Below the pieces are notes generated by a model. The model made no database searches and was not told the DNA's origin. It saw nothing but the letters and a program-made list of their open reading frames with translations. A DNA stretch of 64,000 nucleotides, from positions 806,001 through 870,000 of the forward strand of contig JAFDXK010000001.1 in NCBI GenBank assembly GCA_018267965.1. The letters run 5' to 3'. This stretch comes from Bacteroidota bacterium. Lineage in GTDB: Bacteria; Bacteroidota; Bacteroidia; Chitinophagales; Chitinophagaceae. This document shows, piece after piece, positions 34,776 through 43,841 of the stretch; positions within the stretch are counted from its first letter, which is position 1, and every line of letters begins with the position of its first letter. The translations under genes were made by a program, and so were the position numbers.

Positions 34776-37700
34776 TTATTGATTTTCTATTTCAGGCATT
34801 AAAGAAGGTGTTGATAATGTTGATTTTGTTTGTGCCCACACATAACATTGCGGGACTATAAGTAATGCTGCCACTGTGGATGCTATCAGCCCACCTATTA
34901 CCGCTCGCCCTAAAGGAGCGGTTTGGTCTCCTGCTTCTCCCAGGCCACTTGCCATAGGGACCATACCAACTATCATGGCAAGGCTTGTCATAAGTATTGG
35001 TCTTAATCGGATAGCTGCACTTACTCTAGCAGCTTTTACCACATCATTATTGTATTCAAACCTTAGTTTTTCAGCGTTGGTAACAATCAGGATAGCATTT
35101 GCAACTGATACGCCAGTAGACATAATAATACCCATGTATGATTGAAGATTCAGTGTGGCGCCCGTGAGTAATAATATGATTAGTGCGCCGAGTAATACAG
35201 CCGGTATTGTTGATAAAACAACTAATGAAAGTTTGAAAGACTGATAGTTTGCTGCTAGTAATAAAAAGATAACAACTATCGCAAAGAGTAACCCTTGTTG
35301 TAAACTATTTAAGGTTTCAGTTAGCAAATTAGACATGCCCTTTACTTTAGGTAATAAACCTTTGGGAGGGGTACCCATATTTTCTATTGATTTATTAATG
35401 GCATCTGTGGCGCTTTGTAAGTCTTTTTTATATATGTTAGCACTTACCGTTACAAATCGCCTAGGACCTGATCGGTCATATTCACCTGCCATGGTATCAA
35501 TCTTAAAATCTGCAACATCTTGCAACAATAGATCAGATTTACCGGGCTCTAAGGGTGTTTCTTTAAGGTTATTCAGGTTGCCCATTTCATATTCAGGAAC
35601 CTGCATCTGCACCTGATATGTGTAGGCGCTTTTTTCATCAAGCCATTGATTTTTTTCTGTGAAACGGCTGGATGATGTAACATCTGTAATTGAACGAGCG
35701 ATATCATTCAATTTTAGCCCCATTTGCGCCACTTTATATCGGTCTATCGTTATCTTTACTACGGGGAATTTCAACGGTTGCCTTACAGCTACATCGCGCA
35801 AGAAATCAATCTGTTTCAACTCATTGACTAGCTTTGCAGCGTACCCTTGTATTTGTTTCATGTCTTTTCCCTGCACTTCTATTTCCACTGGTGTAGATGC
35901 CCCCTGACTCATTATTTTTTCTGTAAGGTCAACAGGCTCAAATGAAACTCTAACATTGGGTAATTGAGTATGAATAGCTTCTCTTACTTTGTCCTGGAAT
36001 TCATCTTTATTTACTTTATAACCTTCATCTAATTGTATTTGCAAGACTGCTTCATGTGTGCCACTATTGAAAACATAAAGATTACTTGTTCCATAACTAC
36101 TTGGAATTAATCCGATGTAGGCTGAACTGATTGAAACATGGTTATCTGAAACTCCATCAAGAACATTTAGAACCTTATGAAGCATTGTTTCAGTACGTTC
36201 TAATCTGGTACCATCAGGCAACGAAAGGTGCATTTGATATTGCCCGCTATTAACTTTAGGAAGCATGTCTTTACCAATCCATGCAAAAGCCCCGGCAACT
36301 AATATCAACACTATAGACAAATACAAAATTGAATTTCGTTTATAATGCGGCAATATTCTTTCTAAAATATTAATAAACTTCATTTTAACTTTTTCAAAGA
36401 AATCATTTTTAGCAGGTTCATCCTGTTCTTGCCGCAGATGCTCGTTTATTTCTTTTATTTCCTCGTTATCTAACGCCATACCAGCATGTGCATGTAATGT
36501 TCCGTGCTTATATTGGTACATCTCTTCTTTAAGTAACCAATTCGAAATAATCGGTACTAAGCATTGAGCCAGTAAATAAGAGACAATCATCGCAAAACCT
36601 ATTGAGAGCGATAAAGGCAAAAACAATGCTTTAGGAACACCTTGCATGATAAATGAAGGAGCAAAAACGGCAAGTATGCATAGCAATATTAAAAACAACG
36701 GGAACGCTATTTCAATGCATGCATCATATATTGCTTTACGTTTGGGTTTGCCCATTTCAAGATGTTGGTGGATATTTTCAATGGTTACCGTTGCCTGATC
36801 TACCAACACACCTATAGCAAGAGCCAAACCACTTAATGTCATTATATTAATGGTTTGACCAACTGCCTTAAGACATAGTACTGCTACCAGAACTGATACA
36901 GGTATGGTAATTACTACTACAAGAGCACTACGCCAATCACGTAAGAATAATAACACCATTAACCCTGTCAATATTGCACCTATTACACCTTCTGATACAA
37001 GGCTTTTTACAGCGTTCATTACATATACAGATTGGTCAAAATCATACGAAATATGAATGTCATCAGGCAATAAAGATTGCATTTCAGGCAGCTTGGCCTT
37101 AAGTTTCTGTACTACGTCCCAAGTAGATGCATCACCTGTTTTAACAACAGGAATGTATACTGATCTTTTTCCGTTTATAAGAGCATAACCAACAGTAATG
37201 TCTGAAGCATCTTTTATAGTGGCAATATCTTTCATGTATACCACGTCATTTCTGTCTGTTTTTAAGGGAATCATACCAAAATCATTCACTTCTTTTTCCA
37301 GAGAGTTGAGCGTGGTCAGATACATTGTACTGCCTACCCTTATGTTGCCGGACGGAGTCATTGCATTATTGCTTGCAATAGCATTAACTACCTCATCTGG
37401 CGTAAGGTTATAGCTACGGAGCCTGATTGGGTTCACATTTACAATTACCGTTCTGGCATTAGAGCCTATGGGGGGAGGAGCTGATAATCCTGGTACACTT
37501 GCGAATAACGGGCGAACTTTTGTTGTCGCGTATTCGTGAATTTCCTCCAATGATCTGTTGGGGCTGCTGAAAACTAATTCGCCAACTGGTAATGATGAAG
37601 CATCAAACCTTATTACTTGCGGCGGTAATGCACCAGGAGGAAAGAACTTCATTGCTCGGTTTACTTGCAATGCTACTTGTGCCGAAGCTTCTGCCATATC

Positions 37701-37997
37701 AGTATTCTCAAAAAAAGTGAGTTTCAACATGGTTAGCCCCTGAATATTTTTGCTTGAGATACTCTTAACACCGTTTATATATAAAAACTGGTCTTGCAAG
37801 CGTGTAGCAAAGAAACCTTCCATTTGTTGCGGGGTCATACCGCCGTAAGGTTCTATAACATATATAGTGGGCAGATTTAGTTTAGGAAATATGTCTATTG
37901 ATATAGTCGAAATGGCTAACACTGAGCTTATAAGCCCAGCTGCCACCAATACAATAATTGTTATTGGTTTTTTTAATGACGCTGATACGAGGCTCAT
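34776..37997 (-). CDS. RND efflux pump permease (AcrB superfamily)
   Basis: 1073 residues, full length, with the two sets of six helices and the large periplasmic loops expected. The sequence resembles the HAE/nodulation-like group with helix 4 ALAIGVLVDQATVTIENIHQHLE, where most AcrB relatives have a second Asp (VDDA) and relatives of this group often have Glu; here it is Gln. Substrates cannot be predicted: drug, bile-like or metal export are all possible. It is in an operon order channel, pump, adaptor reading from the upstream end, headed by a small exported protein. Confidence 0.93.
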   Translation of the reverse strand: MSLVSASLKKPITIIVLVAAGLISSVLAISTISIDIFPKLNLPTIYVIEPYGGMTPQQMEGFFATRLQDQFLYINGVKSISSKNIQGLTMLKLTFFENTDMAEASAQVALQVNRAMKFFPPGALPPQVIRFDASSLPVGELVFSSPNRSLEEIHEYATTKVRPLFASVPGLSAPPPIGSNARTVIVNVNPIRLRSYNLTPDEVVNAIASNNAMTPSGNIRVGSTMYLTTLNSLEKEVNDFGMIPLKTDRNDVVYMKDIATIKDASDITVGYALINGKRSVYIPVVKTGDASTWDVVQKLKAKLPEMQSLLPDDIHISYDFDQSVYVMNAVKSLVSEGVIGAILTGLMVLLFLRDWRSALVVVITIPVSVLVAVLCLKAVGQTINIMTLSGLALAIGVLVDQATVTIENIHQHLEMGKPKRKAIYDACIEIAFPLFLILLCILAVFAPSFIMQGVPKALFLPLSLSIGFAMIVSYLLAQCLVPIISNWLLKEEMYQYKHGTLHAHAGMALDNEEIKEINEHLRQEQDEPAKNDFFEKVKMKFINILERILPHYKRNSILYLSIVLILVAGAFAWIGKDMLPKVNSGQYQMHLSLPDGTRLERTETMLHKVLNVLDGVSDNHVSISSAYIGLIPSSYGTSNLYVFNSGTHEAVLQIQLDEGYKVNKDEFQDKVREAIHTQLPNVRVSFEPVDLTEKIMSQGASTPVEIEVQGKDMKQIQGYAAKLVNELKQIDFLRDVAVRQPLKFPVVKITIDRYKVAQMGLKLNDIARSITDVTSSSRFTEKNQWLDEKSAYTYQVQMQVPEYEMGNLNNLKETPLEPGKSDLLLQDVADFKIDTMAGEYDRSGPRRFVTVSANIYKKDLQSATDAINKSIENMGTPPKGLLPKVKGMSNLLTETLNSLQQGLLFAIVVIFLLLAANYQSFKLSLVVLSTIPAVLLGALIILLLTGATLNLQSYMGIIMSTGVSVANAILIVTNAEKLRFEYNNDVVKAARVSAAIRLRPILMTSLAMIVGMVPMASGLGEAGDQTAPLGRAVIGGLIASTVAALLIVPQCYVWAQTKSTLSTPSLMPEIENQ

Positions 37998-38003
37998 GTT
38001 ATG

Positions 38004-39407
38004 TTATTTAAATTTTTCTAAAAAAGTATTTAATTGATTATTAATTCCTGCGCGTATGGCTAACAATCTTAAAATAGAATCTTGTGCAGTCACATAATTC
38101 AATTCAGCTTCGTTCAGTCCATATAGTGCGTTCGTAACATCCACAAGCGTGTTCAACCCGGCTTTATAGAGTGCTATTTGTTGTTCGTAAGCTTGTCTGT
38201 ATGCGGTTACTTGCAAAGGGATATCATGTAATTGGAGCAAAGTATTATTATAGGCTTCTTTTGCCTGTGCCAAAGCCATTGCAAGTGAGTTTCTACTATT
38301 ATTCAATGCTTCTTTTTTAGCCTCAGCATTATATCGGCCTTCAATTAACTGGTCTCTACGATGTTTTAGATCAAATAAATTGTAGGTGAATGCAGCACCG
38401 GCAGCATAATTATATCTGCTATAGGACAACCCATCTGCAAGATTGCTTGAATAAATGTCTGAAGATGATATGCTAGAGCCTCGCATTGAGGCCACACCTA
38501 CAATAAATATTTTAGGCAAATATTTCTTTGCAATTAATTTATTATCCGCAATCTGTAAGTTGTATTGCTTTTTGTATACATCCAAAAACGGGTGAGAGTC
38601 GCTAATACTATCATTCCATAATATTTCTTCTGAATCGATATTTTTTGTTTTTGAAAAAATACTTGTATCCGGAATTATATCTGCTGTATCTATACCTGTG
38701 TAATTTGAAAGTGTTATACGGCTATCACAATACTTAGTTAGTATTTTTAGATAGTTTATTTTCGCTTTTGAAAATTCGGCTCTGGCAATCGAACTGTCAA
38801 CTCCAGGTTTTAAACCACTAATTACCGTAGCATTTATCGCTTTGAATATCGTCTCGGCTCTTTTTACATTTTCTTCTTCTACTCTTAATGATTGATATTG
38901 CTTTAATAATTCGAGGTATAAAAAAATGACCTGCTCAGTAATTGAATATTTATCATTGTTAAGGATAGCTTGTCTTAACGCTTGACCTGCAATAGCGTCT
39001 TTTTTGTCAGCATTATAATACCCGAAATTATATACCTCCCACTCTAAATACGATAGGCCAATATTGCCGGATGCTAAATTGTAGTTATTTTCATCACGAA
39101 CTCCGCCTGCGGTTGGTACTATAACACCCATTGGGAAAAAAGTGCCATTTAAACTATTAGCTGTGCCGAGTGATACCTGGTCGTGTATTTTTAAACTTGG
39201 AAATCTATTCCCTTCTACTGTAGCAATATGAGCATGTGTGGCTTTTAATTCGGCATTTCTTTGTCGAATAAGCGGATAATAGGAAATTGCTTTATTAACT
39301 ATTTCATTTAATGTATACTGCTGAGCAAATAGTGTATTAGAAAGTATAGATGCTATTAATGCAACTACTACGCTCAATTGTTTTGAGCTCAATCTCGATT
39401 TTAACAT
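38004..39407 (-). CDS. TolC family outer-membrane efflux channel
   Basis: 467 residues. A signal peptide of about 28 residues is followed by the duplicated alpha-helical hairpin organisation of outer-membrane efflux proteins; repeat starts include YTLNEIVNKAISYYPLIRQRNAELKA and a second helical set after residue 270 (LIAKKYLPKIFIVGVA). It forms the outer-membrane exit duct for the pump encoded downstream. The pump gene starts 6 bp after the stop. Confidence 0.92.
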   Translation of the reverse strand: MLKSRLSSKQLSVVVALIASILSNTLFAQQYTLNEIVNKAISYYPLIRQRNAELKATHAHIATVEGNRFPSLKIHDQVSLGTANSLNGTFFPMGVIVPTAGGVRDENNYNLASGNIGLSYLEWEVYNFGYYNADKKDAIAGQALRQAILNNDKYSITEQVIFLYLELLKQYQSLRVEEENVKRAETIFKAINATVISGLKPGVDSSIARAEFSKAKINYLKILTKYCDSRITLSNYTGIDTADIIPDTSIFSKTKNIDSEEILWNDSISDSHPFLDVYKKQYNLQIADNKLIAKKYLPKIFIVGVASMRGSSISSSDIYSSNLADGLSYSRYNYAAGAAFTYNLFDLKHRRDQLIEGRYNAEAKKEALNNSRNSLAMALAQAKEAYNNTLLQLHDIPLQVTAYRQAYEQQIALYKAGLNTLVDVTNALYGLNEAELNYVTAQDSILRLLAIRAGINNQLNTFLEKFK

Positions 39408-39480
39408 GTAATTATTTATATAAGACAGTAGTCTGTCTTTGGTAAGACAAAAGGTTTAATTCATAAAAAAGGAATAAAAC

Positions 39481-39837
39481 TTAAACTACAGAAGGGGGAC
39501 CACGTAATGTATGTGAGTTACATCGGTGTGAAAAAAAACGAGTAGAGTGTATGTAGTTTTTTACATTACTTGTATGTAATATCAGATAGCCAAAAGAAAC
39601 TTCTAAACAAAGTGCAGCGCTATAGCTATCATCCAATGCTTTTGTGCGAATGCTCGGTTGTTTAATTTCTTTCTTTTGATGTATTGTAATATGCTTGAAT
39701 TTTATATAGTGTTGGACAGACACATTAGTCTTAGGTAAATGCACATGAAGATTATTACTGTATTGCCCTTGAGTAATTGCAAAAAACAGAAGTAACCCTA
39801 TTACTGTAATAAATAATAATTGCAGTTTTTTAACCAT
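39481..39837 (-). CDS. Small exported protein heading the RND operon
   Basis: 118 residues. A signal peptide or N-terminal helix (MVKKLQLLFITVIGLLLFFA, then QGQ) is followed by a His/Lys/Ser-rich chain with two Cys and a C-terminus RGPPSVV. It lies 73 bp upstream of the TolC gene on the same strand, so it probably shares its transcript. I have the impression that small first genes ending in RGPP-like motifs head other Bacteroidota efflux operons, but this needs a database check. Possible role: periplasmic metal or stress sensor. The reading is real in length and has a signal peptide, but no homologue was confirmed. Confidence 0.6.
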   Translation of the reverse strand: MVKKLQLLFITVIGLLLFFAITQGQYSNNLHVHLPKTNVSVQHYIKFKHITIHQKKEIKQPSIRTKALDDSYSAALCLEVSFGYLILHTSNVKNYIHSTRFFSHRCNSHTLRGPPSVV

Positions 39838-40489
39838 GATTATGGTAAAAGTGGTGCTAAGTTAGGGAATTTAATATTGCATGAATGTTAAAAAAGTAAA
39901 TTGAACAGTATAGTTTACTATAAGTCAATTAGAATACCTAGTTTTTTATAGTTAGGTCTGGGACGACCACATATTTGAATACGGATTAACTGCGTATATT
40001 AAATATTAATTAGGGTGTAATATTTGTAAGCTTTTGTTGGTAGTATTACTATTTCCTACTTAATTGCAATTTCCGATATGTTTGCAATAAGCAAGCTTAG
40101 TAGTAGGTCTAACTTTTTCATCAAAGCTCTAAAGGTTATCTACTATGAAAATAAAATAAGTAATTTTTGCCGGTTAGAGAAGTATTTAATGGCACAACAG
40201 GATTTTAATTCTTGATTTTCGTTATTAATACAATCAGTGATTTTGATAGCAATATCTATTTAACAAAACATGGTTTATAGCTAATCAAGAAATCGTTATG
40301 ATTTGTTCAGGTAAACTTTCTGATCCAAACTCCTGATAAAAAGTATATGTTAAGCAACTTAACTAACTAAAATTATCTCAAAAATGCCATGTACGCTATT
40401 CAACTGAACTTCTGGTTTCACTACTTAGGTCAGTAAGCTTTTTTAAAGAGGCTTTTTTCATGCACCATATTCTTTGTTATTTTTAACCC
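39838..40489. other. Long AT-rich intergenic region, about 650 bp
   Basis: I see no coding frame of 60 residues or more that is not a shadow, and no tRNA. It contains an imperfect dyad at 39899-39930 and, on the minus strand near 39857-39864, a TAACTTAG that is close to the -7 consensus for the small exported gene. The rest is AT-rich without repeats that I can recognise. Confidence 0.6.
39899..39930 (-). promoter_or_regulatory. Dyad upstream of the RND operon, possible operator
   Basis: TATAGT-TT-ACTATA (39909-39922) is a perfect palindrome and is flanked by AATTGA (39899-39904) and TCAATT (39925-39930), with a one-base shift of the outer arms. It lies about 35-70 bp upstream of the likely -7 box of the operon. 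Size and shape fit a TetR/MarR-type or two-component operator; no regulator gene is adjacent. Confidence 0.45.
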
Positions 40490-41608
40490 ATGCTTCGGCT
40501 CATAGACCTTAATTATTTTTCGCATACACAGCATACCAGCCTCGACGCTGTGCTCAATATGTACCGTCCCTCGTTTGGGTATATACCTTTTATTACTGAC
40601 AGGGTAACGGTAATACCTGTCAATCATTATAATGGAGATGGCAGTACTCTGCGGCAGGGTGTTACTTACTATGGGTTTAACCGCAGCAATGGGTTCTTCC
40701 AGATACCAACCTCTACACACGGTTTTATACGAAAACAAAAGCCCGACGTGATACTGGTGCAAGGCTTACATTTTCCAGTACAGATAATGATATTACGTAG
40801 GAGATTGGGGAAGAATGTAAAAATTATTGTGCAGCATCATGGCGAGCAGCCTTTTGACAACGGCATCATGCGGTGGATGCAAAAGCGTGCAGATAAATAT
40901 ATTGATGCCTATTTGTTTACCGCTTTGGGCAATGCAAGTAAATGGTTAGCACAAGGTGTCATCAGCAGCAAAGAAAAATGCTATGAAGTGTTAGAGGCTT
41001 CAAGTATGCTCAGCAGGCAGGATAAACATACTGCTATGCAACAGTTGGGCGTTATAGGCAATAATAATTTTCTGTGGGTAGGTAGGCTGAATGAAGGTAA
41101 AGATCCGCTCACAGTGTTAAATGGTTTTGAAACATTTGCAGATAAACACCCTGCTGCAAAACTGTACATGATATATCATGAAGATGATATGCTGGGCATA
41201 ATAAAAGAAATCATTAATAAAAGTGAAGTACTGCAACGTGCTGTGGTGTTGATTGGAAAAATAACACACGATGCATTAGCCAACTGGTATAGCGCCTGCG
41301 ATTTCTTCATTAGCGGCAGCCATAGAGAAGGTTCAGGTTATGCACTAATAGAATGTATGAGCTGCGGGTGCATACCTGTGGTGACTGATATTCCACCTTT
41401 CAGAAAAATAGCAGGTGATGGTAAACTGGCACTGCTGTTTGAACCGGGTAGTGTAAATGATTTAGTAGCTACGCTGGATAAAACAACTACTATAGATAGA
41501 ACCCGTATGCAGCAAGACGTACTTAGCTACTATCAATCTTCATTATCATTCCAGGCTATAGCCAATAGTATCTATACCATTTGCGATAAATTGGTATCAA
41601 ACCGATAG
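40490..41608 (+). CDS. Glycosyltransferase, GT4-like
   Basis: 372 residues. The C-terminal Rossmann domain has the GT4 donor-site motif EGSGYALIECMSCGCIPVVTDI with its catalytic Glu pair, and an FLWVGRLNEGKDPLTVL stretch before it; the N-terminal domain starts MLRLIDLNYFSHTQH. The enzyme should transfer a sugar from a nucleotide donor to a glycan or lipid in the cytoplasm. It stands alone between a long intergenic region and trmH. The AT-rich upstream stretch and lack of neighbours in a sugar cluster suggest a stand-alone function. Confidence 0.88.
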   Translation: MLRLIDLNYFSHTQHTSLDAVLNMYRPSFGYIPFITDRVTVIPVNHYNGDGSTLRQGVTYYGFNRSNGFFQIPTSTHGFIRKQKPDVILVQGLHFPVQIMILRRRLGKNVKIIVQHHGEQPFDNGIMRWMQKRADKYIDAYLFTALGNASKWLAQGVISSKEKCYEVLEASSMLSRQDKHTAMQQLGVIGNNNFLWVGRLNEGKDPLTVLNGFETFADKHPAAKLYMIYHEDDMLGIIKEIINKSEVLQRAVVLIGKITHDALANWYSACDFFISGSHREGSGYALIECMSCGCIPVVTDIPPFRKIAGDGKLALLFEPGSVNDLVATLDKTTTIDRTRMQQDVLSYYQSSLSFQAIANSIYTICDKLVSNR

Positions 41609-41613
41609 CTTAT

Positions 41614-41621
41614 TATTTTTG
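41614..41621 (+). promoter_or_regulatory. Promoter -7 box of trmH (TATTTTTG)
   Basis: An exact TAnnTTTG match whose last base is 6 nt before the ATG at 41628. The transcript would start at or within a base or two of the start codon. Confidence 0.55.
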
Positions 41622-41627
41622 CGCCTT

Positions 41628-42227
41628 ATGACTCCCGAAAGAAGAGAAAGAATTACGTATGCACTGAACCGCCGTCAGCCCGACCTGACTGTAGTAATGG
41701 AAAATGTAAACGACCCGCATAATATTGCTGCTGTAATGCGCACCTGCGATTCGGTAGGTATACAAGACTTGTATATACTGAACACCAGCATAGCCATGCA
41801 CAAAAAGTTTGGTAAGAAAAGCTCTGCGAGTGCAGCAGGTTGGCTCACCATACATAAATACGACAACACTGAAACCTGTATGAATGCTGTGAGGGAACGC
41901 TACAAACATATTTATGCTACACACTTGGGAGAATCTGCTGTTTCACTATATGAACTGAACCTTGCGCAACCTGTGGCACTTGTGTTTGGCAATGAACATG
42001 CAGGCATTACGGAAGAATGTTTAAAATATTGCACCGGCAATTTTATCATCCCACAAGTAGGCATGGTGAAGTCGCTGAATATATCTGTGGCTTGTGCTGT
42101 TACATTGTATGAAGCATATCGCCAGCGTGAGCAGGCAGGGTTGTACAAAGGTGAATTGAGATTGCCACAATCACAAGCAGCTACCTTATCTGAAAAATGG
42201 GGATTGACCGAAGGGGCAGAAGAATAA
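41628..42227 (+). CDS. trmH: tRNA (guanosine-18-2'-O)-methyltransferase, SpoU/TrmH family
   Basis: 199 residues from the ATG at 41628; the upstream TTG at 41619 overlaps the promoter box. SpoU motifs are complete: ENVNDPHNIAAVMRTCDSVGI (motif 1 with Asn and Arg), VFGNEHAGIT (motif 2) and IPQVGMVKSLNISVACAVTLYEA (motif 3, forming the knot and SAM site). TrmH methylates G18 in tRNA. The promoter box lies so close that the mRNA may be leaderless. Confidence 0.9.
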   Translation: MTPERRERITYALNRRQPDLTVVMENVNDPHNIAAVMRTCDSVGIQDLYILNTSIAMHKKFGKKSSASAAGWLTIHKYDNTETCMNAVRERYKHIYATHLGESAVSLYELNLAQPVALVFGNEHAGITEECLKYCTGNFIIPQVGMVKSLNISVACAVTLYEAYRQREQAGLYKGELRLPQSQAATLSEKWGLTEGAEE

Positions 42228-42248
42228 AAAAGCCCCGATAAGGGGGCT
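42225..42248 (-). terminator. Terminator of lysS, overlapping the trmH end
   Basis: AGCCCC / GGGGCT (42231-42236, 42243-42248) is followed, when read on the minus strand, by TTTTTTATT. On the plus strand the tract is weak, so it serves lysS mainly. Confidence 0.8.
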
Positions 42249-42253
42249 CTGTA

Positions 42254-43774
42254 TTATTCAATAGTTTTTTCCGGCCTCATTTGTGGAAACAAGAGTACAT
42301 CTTGTATAGATACCTGTCCTGTAAGTAACATCGCAAGGCGTTCTATACCAAAGCCTATACCTGCAGTTGGCGGCATACCGTACTCCAATGCACGCAAGAA
42401 ATCGTAATCGATATACATGGCTTCTTCATCGCCACGTTCCATCAGGGCTACTTGTTCTTCAAAACGTTCGCGCTGGTCTATAGGGTCATTCAGTTCGCTG
42501 TATGCATTCGCTATTTCTTTACCGTTGATGATAAGCTCAAAGCGTTCCACCAGTCCCGGTTTGCTGCGATGTTTTTTGGTCAGCGGGCTCATCTCTATCG
42601 GGTAGTCGATGATGAAAGTGGGTTGGATGTAATGCTTCTCACATTTACCACCGAATATCTCATCTATCAGTTTACCCTTGCCCATGCTGGCATCCGTTTC
42701 TATATGCAATTGCTTACAAACGCCACGTAATTCATCTTCATTCATATTACTAATGTCGATGCCTGTATGTTCTTTAATGGCATCGTAAATGCTGATGCGT
42801 TTGTATGGTGCCTTGAAATCTACCTCTACTTCGTTGATAACTGTTTTAGTAGTGCCATTTGTAGCAATAGCTGTTTGTTCCAGCATCTGCTCTGTGGTTT
42901 CCATCATCCACAAATAATCTTTGTAGGCAACGTAAAACTCTAGTATGGTAAACTCCGGGTTGTGTGTCCTGTCCATACCCTCATTGCGAAAGTTGCGGCT
43001 GAACTCATATACCCAGTCAAAACCACCTACTATCAGACGTTTCAGGTACAGCTCATTGGCAATACGTAGATACAATGGTATGTCTAATGCATTATGATGT
43101 GTTACAAACGGGCGTGCAATGGCACCACCAGGTATGCTTTGCAATACAGGCGTATCAACTTCTAATGCACCACGATCATTCAAAAACGAGCGGATGGCAT
43201 TCTTCATTTTAGTGATTTTGGTAAATGTGTCTTTCACATTTGGGTTCACTATGAGGTCGGCGTAACGCTGACGATATTTGAATTCCAAATCAGTAACCGC
43301 ATCAAATACCTCACCATCTTTTTCTTTTACTATAGGTAGTGGGTGCAGTGCTTTAGTAAGCAGAGTAAACTCTCTGACATGAATAGATGTTTCACCAGTT
43401 TTGGTAGTAAACACATATCCTTTTACACCAATGATGTCGCCAATATCCATCAGTTTTTTCCATACTGTCGCGTACATGGTTTTATCATCTCCCGGGCAAA
43501 TCTCATCTTGTTTTATATATACCTGTATCCTTGATGTACTATCCTGAATTACGGCAAAGTTGGCTTTACCCATATCGCGCACGCTCATGATACGACCTGC
43601 GATAGATACATTGGTAAATGCGTCCTTCTTGTCTTCAGTGTAATCGTCCTTTATCTGTTTGGCTGTATGTGTAATTTCAAACAATGGGGCAGGGTAAGGG
43701 TTCACACCCAGTTCCTGTAATTCTTTTAGTTTCTCACGCCTTACGACCTCTTGTTCGCTTAAAGTAGCCTGCAT
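42254..43774 (-). CDS. lysS: Lysyl-tRNA synthetase, class II
   Basis: 506 residues. An N-terminal OB anticodon-binding domain (about 60-145) precedes the class II core: motif 2 VYEFSRNFRNEGMDRTHNPEFT and motif 3 GIGFGIERLAMLLTG. Lysine-site residues are present (EMSPLTKKHR). The enzyme charges tRNA-Lys. A TAAATTTG box is upstream at 43806-43813 on the minus strand. Confidence 0.97.
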   Translation of the reverse strand: MQATLSEQEVVRREKLKELQELGVNPYPAPLFEITHTAKQIKDDYTEDKKDAFTNVSIAGRIMSVRDMGKANFAVIQDSTSRIQVYIKQDEICPGDDKTMYATVWKKLMDIGDIIGVKGYVFTTKTGETSIHVREFTLLTKALHPLPIVKEKDGEVFDAVTDLEFKYRQRYADLIVNPNVKDTFTKITKMKNAIRSFLNDRGALEVDTPVLQSIPGGAIARPFVTHHNALDIPLYLRIANELYLKRLIVGGFDWVYEFSRNFRNEGMDRTHNPEFTILEFYVAYKDYLWMMETTEQMLEQTAIATNGTTKTVINEVEVDFKAPYKRISIYDAIKEHTGIDISNMNEDELRGVCKQLHIETDASMGKGKLIDEIFGGKCEKHYIQPTFIIDYPIEMSPLTKKHRSKPGLVERFELIINGKEIANAYSELNDPIDQRERFEEQVALMERGDEEAMYIDYDFLRALEYGMPPTAGIGFGIERLAMLLTGQVSIQDVLLFPQMRPEKTIE

Positions 43775-43805
43775 TGGTATCTGATATTTTTTAATAAAAT
43801 GTGTG

Positions 43806-43813
43806 CAAATTTA
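43806..43813 (-). promoter_or_regulatory. Promoter -7 box of lysS (TAAATTTG on the minus strand)
   Basis: An exact TAnnTTTG match on the minus strand, 31 bp upstream of the lysS ATG. The -33 element is not obvious. Confidence 0.6.
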
Positions 43814-43841
43814 GGTAATAACTGCCAGTATTTAATAATGG

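Noticed and set aside
40430-40762. 110-residue minus-strand reading over the start of the GT4 gene
   Set aside because: The plus-strand GT4 frame has clear family motifs; the minus reading has none.
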